Assembly (NCBI RefSeq): GCF_000006685.1
Contig: NC_002620.2
Span: forward strand, 774,588-838,587
Source: Chlamydia muridarum str. Nigg
GTDB taxonomy: Bacteria; Chlamydiota; Chlamydiia; Chlamydiales; Chlamydiaceae
Reading direction: 5' to 3'
DNA: 64,000 bases
The notes beneath the pieces were generated by a model. It made no database searches, was not told the DNA's origin, and worked only from the letters and a program-made list of their open reading frames with translations. Shown in pieces: positions 39,086-47,244 of this stretch. The position numbers and the translations under genes were made by a program. The first letter of the stretch is position 1, and each line of letters starts with the position of its first letter.

Positions 39086-40315
39086 CTAACCATTTTGAGG
39101 AAGAGCTTCCTCTTCTTCTGGAGAAGCCAACTCTCCTTCTCCATTAGCGACATATAACGCAACAACAGAATCTCCTAAAATGTTCATAGGAGTACCGATA
39201 ATATCTCGTAAGCGATCAATACCAGCTAAAACTGCAATCCCTTGGATAGGTAGTCCTACAGAGGCTAGAACAGAACCTAGCGTAATCATTCCTCCTCCAG
39301 GAACCCCTGCACTGCCTACAGCAGAAAATGTTGCTGTCACAACTAAAAGAAGCAAACTTGTTAAAGAAAGAGGGCAATTATATGCCTGAGCGATAAACAC
39401 TGCGGCCATCCCTTGAAAAATCGCTGTACCATTCATATTTACAGTTGCTCCTAAAGGAAGCACAAATCCCGATATTTCAGAAGAAACACCAAGATTTTTT
39501 GAAACACAACGCATGGTAACAGGTAGTGTTGCAGAACTACTTGCAGTAGATACAGCACAAGAAATCGCGTCCATCATCGACGACAAAAAGCCGCTGAACG
39601 AACGTCTACATCCCAACCGAACTAAACCACCAAACACCAACACGGCATGACAAATACAGGCGATATAATAGACGACAAGGAACTTCCCTAATTGAAGTAA
39701 AACGGTTAACCCATGATTTCCAGATATCCAGGCCATACTTGCTGCTACCCCATAAGGAGCAAAAGACATGATCATATTGACCATTCGTAACATAATTTCG
39801 TTACATCCGTGGATCACCTGTTCTACAGGACGAGCTACCTCTCCTGCCAAACGCAGGGCAATTCCTGTAAATAAAGCGAATATAATGATTTGCAAAATAT
39901 TTCCTTCAACAAAAGAACGCATGGGGTTGGAAGGGAAAACCTGTGCAAATGCAGTTAAAAAATTGATCTCACTAGGTTGACCAGCAGAAAAATCTATCCC
40001 ATTAAATCCCTGAAGATCGCATCCCCTCCCCGGGCAAAAGAAAAGAGCAAAGGCCAAGCCGATGCCAATCGCAACAGCAGTGGTCCCTAAATACAATCCT
40101 AGGCTTCTCAAGCCTATACGCCCCAATTTTTTCATATCACTAATCGAAGCAATTCCTAGAACCATAGAGCAAAAAACTAAAGGATACACCACCATGCTCA
40201 GTAGATTTAAAAATATATCCCCAAAAGGCTTAACAAAAACTGCTTTGTCTTCTAGAACCAAGCCAGAAACAACTCCGATGATTAGGCCTATAAAGATTTT
40301 CATCCATAATTTCAT
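39086..40315 (-). CDS. gltT: Sodium/dicarboxylate symporter (glutamate/aspartate), DAACS family
   Basis: 409 residues with about eight transmembrane segments and two re-entrant loops. The signature serine-rich stretch SCAVSTASSSATLPVTM and the motif LGATVNMNGTAIF (the NMDGT motif with Asn for Asp) identify the SDF family. Later GVPGGGMITLGSVL and RDIIGTPMNILGDS line the substrate and sodium sites. It imports acidic amino acids or dicarboxylates across the inner membrane. The start ATG overlaps the lpxK stop (ATGA, 40312-40315). Confidence 0.93.
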   Translation of the reverse strand: MKLWMKIFIGLIIGVVSGLVLEDKAVFVKPFGDIFLNLLSMVVYPLVFCSMVLGIASISDMKKLGRIGLRSLGLYLGTTAVAIGIGLAFALFFCPGRGCDLQGFNGIDFSAGQPSEINFLTAFAQVFPSNPMRSFVEGNILQIIIFALFTGIALRLAGEVARPVEQVIHGCNEIMLRMVNMIMSFAPYGVAASMAWISGNHGLTVLLQLGKFLVVYYIACICHAVLVFGGLVRLGCRRSFSGFLSSMMDAISCAVSTASSSATLPVTMRCVSKNLGVSSEISGFVLPLGATVNMNGTAIFQGMAAVFIAQAYNCPLSLTSLLLLVVTATFSAVGSAGVPGGGMITLGSVLASVGLPIQGIAVLAGIDRLRDIIGTPMNILGDSVVALYVANGEGELASPEEEEALPQNG

Positions 40316-41421
40316 GTAGTCACCTTCTTATTCTTCTGGATGGCTTCTATTGCATCCAACATGGCTACCATTCGTTCTTCATTACACACACAAGAAAACC
40401 GCATACGGACTTCTCCTATTGGCAATGACATTTCCTCAGCGAAAGCTTCTATTTTTACGCTATCCTTTTCTGTGCATAGGATACCAACTCCTTGGCGCAA
40501 AATAATTTTCTTACAAAAAAGTTCTAACTCTTGTTTTGTTATTCCCGAATGATCCGGCAATAAATGCGTCCCTAAAACATGGATTCCCGCATTTCTCAAC
40601 ATAGTCAAAAACCCTTTAGGAAAACCTAAACCACAAAAAACCCCTACTCCTAAACCTTCCCAATGATCTCGAGGCATATTTGCAGACTTGTTCAACCACA
40701 CAATTTCCGAAATCTGCGGTTCAACAAGAATTTTGGCTGCAGGGTTTAATAGATCTAACTCACGCTGATCGGATGGTGAGCACTTACCGTTAACAATTAC
40801 GTAATTCGCCTTAGCTAATCTTTCTGGAAAGTCCCGTAGCCTCCCTTTTGGGAAAAAGGCTCTTCCACCAAAAGGATCCGATCCATTCACCAATACAATC
40901 TCTACATCCTTATGAAGACGATTGCATTGAAAACCATCGTCTAATAACAATACATCGAAGGCCCCTGCACTTTTTTCAGCAAGAGCTTTACGGTCTTTTT
41001 GTATTCTCACAGTTCCCGCTGGCAAATGCTTGGCTAAAAGCAATGGCTCATCACCAACACATGCCGCTGTATGTAGCGCGGGATCTACAATAGTAAACGA
41101 CTTCCTTTGGCTACACTTCCCTTTGTACCCTCTTGATAAAACAGCGCAAGAAATCCCCCTCTCATTTAAAGCCTGCGCTAACCACAGTACCAAGGGTGTC
41201 TTTCCAGTCCCTCCGACAACAATATTCCCTACGCTTACAACCGTGGCCTGTACCTGATGAGGAGGTTTTGCAATCTTATATCGCAGCCAAACGGAACCGG
41301 AAAACACCTTGGCAATAGCTCCCCAAACCCAGCCCAAACGATCAGACAAAGCCCCAGAAGCCGCAGAGATGATGAAATGACGGAAAAGGTCTCGAATTCC
41401 AGACAAGAAACTAAATCTCAT
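40312..41421 (-). CDS. lpxK: Tetraacyldisaccharide 4'-kinase
   Basis: 369 residues from ATG 41421 (MRFSFLSGIR), with AGAGG five bases upstream; a TTG at 41439 was rejected. The N-terminal part carries an amphipathic/hydrophobic anchor. Then comes SVGNIVVGGTGKTPLV with Walker A at 70-76, followed by SRGYKGK and LLLDDGFQ, all hallmarks of LpxK. It phosphorylates the lipid A precursor at the inner membrane. Together with kdsD and lpxB in this window it serves lipid A/KDO synthesis. Confidence 0.95.
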   Translation of the reverse strand: MRFSFLSGIRDLFRHFIISAASGALSDRLGWVWGAIAKVFSGSVWLRYKIAKPPHQVQATVVSVGNIVVGGTGKTPLVLWLAQALNERGISCAVLSRGYKGKCSQRKSFTIVDPALHTAACVGDEPLLLAKHLPAGTVRIQKDRKALAEKSAGAFDVLLLDDGFQCNRLHKDVEIVLVNGSDPFGGRAFFPKGRLRDFPERLAKANYVIVNGKCSPSDQRELDLLNPAAKILVEPQISEIVWLNKSANMPRDHWEGLGVGVFCGLGFPKGFLTMLRNAGIHVLGTHLLPDHSGITKQELELFCKKIILRQGVGILCTEKDSVKIEAFAEEMSLPIGEVRMRFSCVCNEERMVAMLDAIEAIQKNKKVTT

Positions 41422-41616
41422 GGGTGCCTCTTTACTCAAGTTCTTCCTAAACGAACAACCTGCAAAAACTACGACAACCCTAAAGGGCTGAGACAGACTC
41501 TTCGTCCCCTTTACCTAAACAGCCCTTCCAAATGAAGATACCCTACAGAATTACATATAAAACATTAAAAATCAAGTTTTAAGCCAGAACGCCAAAAAAT
41601 TTTTATGACAATAGTG

Positions 41617-42414
41617 TCATCTACTTCTTTGACGCACAACCTCATAAGCAACTGCTGCAACAGAAGAAGAGAGGTTCAATGAATCCGCTTTCCCTAGCAT
41701 AGGCAAAGCGATGTTACAAAAACTTCCATCTAACCAAGAGGGGGAAAGTCCATCCTTTTCTGAGCCAAACACCACAGCCAATGGTTGGCAAAAATTTTGA
41801 TCAAAATAAAAAGTTTGAGTAGATGGAGTAGTGGTAAAAATTTTCCACTCTTGTTCACGAACTAGAGCCAAAACTTCCTCCAAAGAGGCCTGCCAAATAG
41901 GTACTGTGAACACAGCGCCTAAGGAGGAGCGAATGACATTAGGATTATATAAATCCACTACGGGATCACAAAGAATGACTCCATCGACTCCAGCTCCATC
42001 AGCAATTCTCAACAATGCCCCAATATTCCCTGGTTTTTCTGCTTGCTCAACAATCAAATAAAAGGGTTGCTGATTCTTGCGCTGTAATCTCAAAAACTCT
42101 TGGCAAGAGAGCCGTTTTTTTTCAAAAACAGCAATGAAATTATCCGGATGCTCCTTAAAAGAGAGCCTCTCTAATATCTCTTTAGGACAAGGTAATTTTT
42201 CGATGCCAAGAGCAGTTAGCTCTTTATCAAGATCCCGCTCCTTATCAGATATCAATTCTCCGCAAAACACATGTAAACAATGGTACCCGGAAATCAAGGC
42301 CCGGTGAATCTCGCGGAACCCTTCTAATAAAAAGTATGAACTATTACGTGCTCGCTGTCGCTTTAAAGCAAGAGCCGCTTTAACACGAGCATTATTTTTT
42401 CCTATAAACTCCAT
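41617..42414 (-). CDS. SpoU-family (SPOUT) RNA 2'-O-methyltransferase (CT403 orthologue)
   Basis: 265 residues. The N-terminal substrate-binding domain (KNNARVKAALALKRQRARNSSYFLLEG) is followed by the trefoil-knot SPOUT domain. Its three motifs are NIGALLRIADGAGVDGV, VFGSEKDGLS, and IALPMLGKADSLNLSSSVAAVAYE. It would methylate a ribose in rRNA or tRNA using SAM; the target is not known from sequence. The start overlaps the next gene upstream by 13 bases. Confidence 0.9.
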   Translation of the reverse strand: MEFIGKNNARVKAALALKRQRARNSSYFLLEGFREIHRALISGYHCLHVFCGELISDKERDLDKELTALGIEKLPCPKEILERLSFKEHPDNFIAVFEKKRLSCQEFLRLQRKNQQPFYLIVEQAEKPGNIGALLRIADGAGVDGVILCDPVVDLYNPNVIRSSLGAVFTVPIWQASLEEVLALVREQEWKIFTTTPSTQTFYFDQNFCQPLAVVFGSEKDGLSPSWLDGSFCNIALPMLGKADSLNLSSSVAAVAYEVVRQRSR

Positions 42415-43229
42415 TGCGCAAAAACTCCCGAAGGCAACCGTTGATCTCCCTCACCACAAAAATTCTCTCCCAACCGCCATTTTTGGGAAGAAAGCATAGG
42501 AAGCGCCCTTTTAGCTAAGCAATGCAAAAATTCAGGGGTATGTCCTGGCGTATGCGAAGTAATCAACATATGCGAAAAAGAACTAGAAAGCAGCTGTGAA
42601 CAGGCCTCCAATAATGGGAAAAAATCCCGATCTATTTTAAAGGTTTCTCCATCAGGACCTCGTCCATAAGTTGGGGGGTCCAAAAGAATCACATCATAGG
42701 TTTTTCCCCTACGAATTTCTTTTTTTAGAAATGAAAAAACATCTTCTATGATCCAAAAAATTCTTTTTTCTGAAAAAGAATTCCCTTCCACATTTTTTTG
42801 AGCCCATTTTACAGCAGCCTTAGAAGCATCTACATGATAGACAGCAGCCCCCTGCTGGGCACAAAAAATAGAAGAAGCTCCAGTATAAGCAAATAAATTC
42901 AAGACCTTACAAGAAGGCTTCGATAAAGAGGGGCTTAGATCTTGCCAGAATGTAGCATGCTCAGGGAAAATCCCCACATGACCAAAGGGAGTAAGCTTCA
43001 ACAAGCATGACACAGAATCAATAGTTATCCACCATTCCTTAAGATGTGAATTGCGGTATTTCCACTCTCCTTTCTCCCCAACACGAACAAACTCAGCAGA
43101 ATATTGTTTCCACAAAGCTGGTGAAGTTTTTGGCCAAATAGCCGTAGCAGAAGGACGAATTAAAACAACATCCTTAAATCGCTCAAGTTTCTTACCATCC
43201 CCGCTATCTAATAATTCGTAATCCATCAT
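42402..43229 (-). CDS. SAM-dependent RNA methyltransferase, RlmI-like core (CT404 orthologue)
   Basis: 275 residues. The Rossmann methyltransferase fold has motif I VLNLFAYTGASSIFCAQ and acidic DASKAAVKWAQKN, then VILLDPPTYGRG, the catalytic (D/N)PP-type motif of RlmI/RlmK rRNA methylases. It lacks the roughly 80-residue N-terminal PUA domain of E. coli RlmI (396 residues). It starts at ATG 43229, overlapping the ribE stop by 4 bases, and overlaps the SpoU-like gene at its 3' end. ribE, this gene and the SpoU-like gene form one operon. Confidence 0.85.
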   Translation of the reverse strand: MMDYELLDSGDGKKLERFKDVVLIRPSATAIWPKTSPALWKQYSAEFVRVGEKGEWKYRNSHLKEWWITIDSVSCLLKLTPFGHVGIFPEHATFWQDLSPSLSKPSCKVLNLFAYTGASSIFCAQQGAAVYHVDASKAAVKWAQKNVEGNSFSEKRIFWIIEDVFSFLKKEIRRGKTYDVILLDPPTYGRGPDGETFKIDRDFFPLLEACSQLLSSSFSHMLITSHTPGHTPEFLHCLAKRALPMLSSQKWRLGENFCGEGDQRLPSGVFAQWSL

Positions 43230-43822
43230 TTGCCTATCTTTTCGGCCTGGAACCGCATAACTGTATCCACCTGCATTTTTGTCATCATATCGGGCTCCAT
43301 ATTTACGTGAGAACCAACCTGTTTGTAACCCAAAGAAGTCCGAGCTCGAGTTTCAGGAATCACGCTGACGGAAAAGATATCTCCCCTTACCTGAGCGATC
43401 GTCAAACTAATACCATCAATAGCGATAAAGCCTTTTTCGAGTACATAAGGCACCAAATTTGTTGGAGCCTTAAAAAACATATAAGATTTTTCTACGGCAA
43501 TGATGGTACCCACACCACAGACATGACCAGAAACAAAATGCCCACCTATTTCATCCCCTAATCGAACAGAACGCTCTAAATTCACCATACTCCCCACGGT
43601 GTAATTTTTAATCGTGGTACAAGCCATGGTCTCTTCTGTCACATCAAAAAATAGTAATTCGAATTCTCTTTTGACTAAAGTCAAACAGATCCCATCAACA
43701 GCGATACTACTTCCCGGAACCCCATCTACTAGATTACGTGCAAAAATTCCTATCTCCATGGAATCCCCGTAATGATGAATAAGGTCTACACGTGCTACCT
43801 CTTGAATAATGCCTGAAAACAT
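43226..43822 (-). CDS. ribE: Riboflavin synthase, alpha subunit
   Basis: 198 residues from ATG 43822 (MFSGIIQEV); the family starts with MFTGI, so an upstream start was rejected. There are two lumazine-binding repeats (about 1-97 and 98-198). Repeat 1 has GSSIAVDGICLT and a GDEIGGHFVSGHV motif; repeat 2 has GFIAIDGISLT. It dismutates two 6,7-dimethyl-8-ribityllumazine molecules to riboflavin. The gene is also called ribC. It heads the operon with two methyltransferase genes. Confidence 0.95.
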   Translation of the reverse strand: MFSGIIQEVARVDLIHHYGDSMEIGIFARNLVDGVPGSSIAVDGICLTLVKREFELLFFDVTEETMACTTIKNYTVGSMVNLERSVRLGDEIGGHFVSGHVCGVGTIIAVEKSYMFFKAPTNLVPYVLEKGFIAIDGISLTIAQVRGDIFSVSVIPETRARTSLGYKQVGSHVNMEPDMMTKMQVDTVMRFQAEKIGK

Positions 43823-43860
43823 GGATAACCAAACACCTTTGCTAGGCTGTGACAAAATAA

Positions 43861-43951
43861 TTCTTAGTAACTTAAGAAACTAGATACACGAAAAAGCCTC
43901 TGGATCACATTGAGGCAAACTACGGTTGCTTATAATCAAAAAATGATTATA
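43861..43951. promoter_or_regulatory. Inverted repeats in the ribE-nrdR intergenic region
   Basis: The 387-base gap between the divergent genes ribE and nrdR (43823-44209) holds three symmetric elements. TTCTTA/TAAGAA is at 43861-43878. GCCTC/GAGGC is at 43896-43916. A perfect operator-like TATAATCA, five As, TGATTATA is at 43931-43951; its arms read TATAAT on both strands. No ORF or confident -35 partner was seen. The rest of the gap shows nothing I can support. Confidence 0.4.
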
Positions 43952-44209
43952 CTCCGAGACCGCCTATAGAGAAAAACCTTTCCAAAAAATGGGATCTTTT
44001 CAGAACAAGAGACAGGATTTTATCCATTAAAATAAAAACCATGGTATCTTGGGCGTCCCACAGATATTAGGCGACTTTTGAAAAAAAATCATCACAAATC
44101 ACAATCAAGAATTGTGTTACCAGATCCACTAAACTACATCTTTCATTTCTGAAGGACCTTTCAGTAGTCAATAAGGATCCAATGTTTGAATTTTTAGGAG
44201 GAATCTCCC

Positions 44210-44668
44210 ATGCTATGCCCATTTTGTAACCATGGAGAGCTTAAAGTTATTGACTCTCGAAACTCCCCTGAGGCGAACGCAATTAAACGCCGCCGCGAAT
44301 GTTTACGATGTAGTCAAAGATTCACCACCTTTGAAACTGTCGAATTAACGATACAGGTGTTAAAACGGGATGGTCGCTATGAAAACTTCCAAGAAGCTAA
44401 GCTGATAAATGGACTTAAAGCTGCTTCCAGTCACACAAGAATCGGGCAAGAACAAGTACAAGCTATAGCCTCCAATATCAAACAAGATCTACTTGGAAAA
44501 CAAAATCGAGAAATTTCTACCAAAGAAATAGGTGAACTAGTAATGAAATATCTAAAAAAAGCAGATATGATTGCGTACATTAGGTTCGCCTGCGTTTATA
44601 GAAGATTTAGAGATGTAGGAGAGCTCATGGAAGTTTTATTATCTGCAACCCCAGACGGTGAAAAATAA
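44210..44668 (+). CDS. nrdR: Transcriptional repressor NrdR
   Basis: 152 residues. The N-terminal zinc ribbon has Cys3, Cys6, Cys31 and Cys34 (MLCPFC and RRRECLRCSQRFTTFE). An ATP-cone domain (about 48-138) begins TIQVLKRDGRYENF. NrdR senses ATP/dATP and represses ribonucleotide reductase genes. AGGAGGAATCTCCC precedes the ATG. No NrdR box was found in front of the gene. dksA begins 19 bases after its stop. Confidence 0.96.
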   Translation: MLCPFCNHGELKVIDSRNSPEANAIKRRRECLRCSQRFTTFETVELTIQVLKRDGRYENFQEAKLINGLKAASSHTRIGQEQVQAIASNIKQDLLGKQNREISTKEIGELVMKYLKKADMIAYIRFACVYRRFRDVGELMEVLLSATPDGEK

Positions 44669-44687
44669 ATACGAAAAGGAGAATTTT

Positions 44688-45062
44688 ATGCCCCTAACGG
44701 ACGAAGAAATAGCCGATTTTAAAACACGTCTTCTAGAAATGAAGGCAAAATTGTCTCATACTTTAGAAGGAAACGCCCAAGAAGTTAAAAAACCTAATGA
44801 AGCAACTGGGTATTCCCAACACCAAGCAGATCAAGGCACGGATACGTTTGACCGAACCATCAGCTTGGAAGTGACAACTAAAGAATATAAACTTCTTAGA
44901 CAGATTGATCGCGCCTTAGAAAAAATAGAAGAATCCTCTTATGGTATTTGCGATGTGAGTGGAGAGGAAATTCCATTAGCAAGATTAATGGCAATTCCTT
45001 ACGCTACAATGACTGTAAAATCACAAGAAAAATTCGAAAAAGGCCTTCTTTCCGGAAACTAG
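44688..45062 (+). CDS. dksA: DksA/TraR-family protein without the cysteine zinc site
   Basis: 124 residues from ATG 44688, with AAAAGGAG just upstream; an earlier in-frame start at 44658 has none. The order is coiled coil, tip, coiled coil, globular C-terminus, as in DksA. The tip reads DTFDRT (52-57), keeping the two Asp of the DxxDxA motif. The zinc-finger region YGICDVSGEEIPLARL keeps the fold pattern, but only Cys88 remains of the usual four cysteines. It may modulate RNA polymerase without zinc and without ppGpp. lspA follows 5 bases later. Confidence 0.85.
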   Translation: MPLTDEEIADFKTRLLEMKAKLSHTLEGNAQEVKKPNEATGYSQHQADQGTDTFDRTISLEVTTKEYKLLRQIDRALEKIEESSYGICDVSGEEIPLARLMAIPYATMTVKSQEKFEKGLLSGN

Positions 45063-45067
45063 TTACA

Positions 45068-45571
45068 ATGACGACCCGCTCTCTATCGACCTTCCTCACC
45101 TCTTTTCTCCTAGTCTCTCTTGATTGGGTCTCAAAACTAGTTGTGTTACTAAAGAGCTGTCAGCTCTCCCCCCACTCCCCTGCTTTACTTTATAGCTATG
45201 TGTGGGGACATTTCTCTTTTCTCATTGTGCCCTCTTTCAATGAGGGAGCGGCCTTTGGCCTATTTGCTCAATACAAAATACCCCTGCTCATTTTCAGAGT
45301 TTTCGTTATCTTATGTCTTTTTTTATTCTTAGGAATTAAATTTAGATCTTTACATATTAGAACGCGAATCGCTTTAACCCTAATTCTTGCAGGAGCTCTG
45401 GGTAACGTTGGAGACATCTTATTTCATGGTAAGGTGGTCGATTTCCTCTCTATTAACTACTATTCTTGGAGTTTCCCCTCCTTCAATTTAGCAGATGCTT
45501 TCATCTCCCTTGGCACTCTCCTCCTTGTCGGGCATCTGTATTTCAGCAAAGAAGATAAAAAATATTTTTAA
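45068..45571 (+). CDS. lspA: Lipoprotein signal peptidase (SPase II)
   Basis: 167 residues from ATG 45068, the usual LspA length; a far-upstream in-frame start overlaps dksA and was rejected. There are four transmembrane helices. Family motifs: LDWVSKLVV (about 19-27), NEGAAFGLF, ALGNVGDILFHGKVVDFL with the first catalytic Asp, and FNLADAFISLG with the second. It cleaves prolipoprotein signals before the lipidated Cys, for example in artJ of this window. It follows dksA by 5 bases. Confidence 0.95.
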   Translation: MTTRSLSTFLTSFLLVSLDWVSKLVVLLKSCQLSPHSPALLYSYVWGHFSFLIVPSFNEGAAFGLFAQYKIPLLIFRVFVILCLFLFLGIKFRSLHIRTRIALTLILAGALGNVGDILFHGKVVDFLSINYYSWSFPSFNLADAFISLGTLLLVGHLYFSKEDKKYF

Positions 45572-45669
45572 TAAAAATTGTTCTCTAAAAGATCCTCTAC
45601 CAAACAAAAAAGAAAAAGAGGATAATATAGGGCAATTTTCAGAAGAAAATGATTTAAATTACATATTTT

Positions 45670-47031
45670 ATGAACACGTTTCTATCTTTTTTGACAGCTT
45701 TTGATGACTTTATTTGGTCATATGTAGCGTTTATTTTAATCCTTTCGCTCGGAGTCGTGTTCACGTACAAATCGAATTTCGCACAATTCACGCAGCTTCC
45801 TTCATTTTTTAAACTGTTCTATCGATTCTCGAAGGAGTCTTCGTCTACACAGAAAGATCTGAAGAAAGGTGTTCATCCATTAAAAGTTTTTTTCGCTTCC
45901 GCTGGAGGAAATATTGGTATAGGGAACGTTGTTGGGGTAGTCACTGCTGCTAGTGTCGGAGGCCCTGGAGCGCTCTTTTGGGTCTGGATAGCAGGGATTC
46001 TTGGATCTATCGTTAAATACTCTGAAGTTTATCTAGGAATTAAATTCCGCCAATCCGACGCACATGGTGTGTATCACGGAGGACCCATGTTCTTCCTTGA
46101 TAAGGCCTATAAAACCCGTATTGTCTCCATCATTGTGGCCATTCTTCTCTGTATCTATGGAGTGGAGATTTACCAATTTTCGGTGATTACAAACACTTTA
46201 ACCTCCTGCTGGAACGTTCCTAAAATTATTTCTATCGCCTCCCTTCTTTTCTTAGTTATTTTTGCTGTGCAAGGAGGTCTGCAACGAATAGGGAAAATCT
46301 GTTCCTTAGTTTTACCCTTCTTCATGTTGATTTACTGCGGAATGGCTTTTTACATCTTAGCTCATGAAATCCATACCCTTCCAACGCTTTTCTCAAGCAT
46401 CTTCCGTTCCGCCTTTACAGGTCATGGCGCTATTGGAGGATTTGCTGGCTGCACCGTTGCATCCACTATTCGCCAAGGGCTCTCTAGAGCTGCCTATTCG
46501 GGAGACATCGGTATTGGGTTTGATTCCATTATCCAAAGCGAGACATCGGCTACAAATCCCCAGACACAAGCTCAACTCAGCATTGTCGGAGTTGTTGTAG
46601 ATAATCTTGTCTGTACATTAAGTCTTCTCATCGTCCTCGCTTCTGGTGTTTGGCACAGAGTAGGCCTGGAGGGATCTGAGGTTGTGGAACAAGCCCTTTC
46701 CTCATATTTCCCCTATATTCGTATATTCCTTCCTGCATTCCTTTTTGCGACAGGATATACAACGATTATTTCTTACTTCCTTGTAGGGAAGAAATGCGCG
46801 AATTTTATTTGCGGTAACAAAGGATCTAAATTCTATACCTGTTATGGTATTTTAGCTTTGCCAGCTTTCTGCTTTCTACCACAAGATACGGCATTACTCG
46901 TTATGTCTGTCTCAGGGGCATTGTTGCTATGCATCAATCTATTCGGAGTTTTTTTAATGCGAAAAGAACTCGTCTTCCCCAAAAAAGCTGAGGAAACTCT
47001 TGAAGTATCTGGATCCTCTTTCTCTTCTTAG
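45670..47031 (+). CDS. Sodium:alanine/glycine symporter, AGCS family (CT409 orthologue)
   Basis: 453 residues with about 11 transmembrane segments. The AGCS blocks are visible: FFASAGGNIGIGNVVGVVTA (about 77-96), GGPGALFWVWIAGILG, YHGGPMFF, and FAGCTVASTIRQGLSRAAYSGD with the downstream SETSATNPQTQ. It imports alanine or glycine with sodium across the inner membrane. It is often labelled dagA. No clear ribosome site precedes the ATG. The gap before it is 98 bases and AT-rich. Confidence 0.92.
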   Translation: MNTFLSFLTAFDDFIWSYVAFILILSLGVVFTYKSNFAQFTQLPSFFKLFYRFSKESSSTQKDLKKGVHPLKVFFASAGGNIGIGNVVGVVTAASVGGPGALFWVWIAGILGSIVKYSEVYLGIKFRQSDAHGVYHGGPMFFLDKAYKTRIVSIIVAILLCIYGVEIYQFSVITNTLTSCWNVPKIISIASLLFLVIFAVQGGLQRIGKICSLVLPFFMLIYCGMAFYILAHEIHTLPTLFSSIFRSAFTGHGAIGGFAGCTVASTIRQGLSRAAYSGDIGIGFDSIIQSETSATNPQTQAQLSIVGVVVDNLVCTLSLLIVLASGVWHRVGLEGSEVVEQALSSYFPYIRIFLPAFLFATGYTTIISYFLVGKKCANFICGNKGSKFYTCYGILALPAFCFLPQDTALLVMSVSGALLLCINLFGVFLMRKELVFPKKAEETLEVSGSSFSS

Positions 47032-47165
47032 TGAGAAAGAGGTATAAAGCTGTTGCCGATCAAAGTGACGTTCCTTATATATGGTTCTTCTGACACCATA
47101 AAAAATTTTTAGAAACTTATAGGTAGTTTTTCCATTACAAACGAAATTTTTCTGTTATAGGAAGA

Positions 47166-47206
47166 GCCTTGTCGGAGAGGAGTCTAAAACCTCTCTTATT
47201 CAAGGC
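47166..47206 (+). promoter_or_regulatory. Nested hairpin in the pcnB leader
   Basis: GCCTTG (47166-47171) pairs with CAAGGC (47201-47206), and inside it GAGAGG (47175-47180) pairs with CCTCTC (47190-47195). It lies 38 bases before the pcnB ATG and 134 bases after the symporter stop. It could be a terminator of the upstream gene or a leader structure; only a short T-rich stretch follows some bases later. Confidence 0.35.
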
Positions 47207-47244
47207 CAAAATTCCCCAGACTTTTTAACTTCTAATGTCATATA

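Noticed and set aside
43823..44209. FMN riboswitch upstream of ribE
   Set aside because: The conserved RFN blocks (AGGGCNG, GGGC pairs and the multi-helix layout) are not present.
44948..45067. Upstream extension of lspA overlapping dksA
   Set aside because: It adds 40 residues not found in LspA; ATG 45068 gives the standard 167-residue length.
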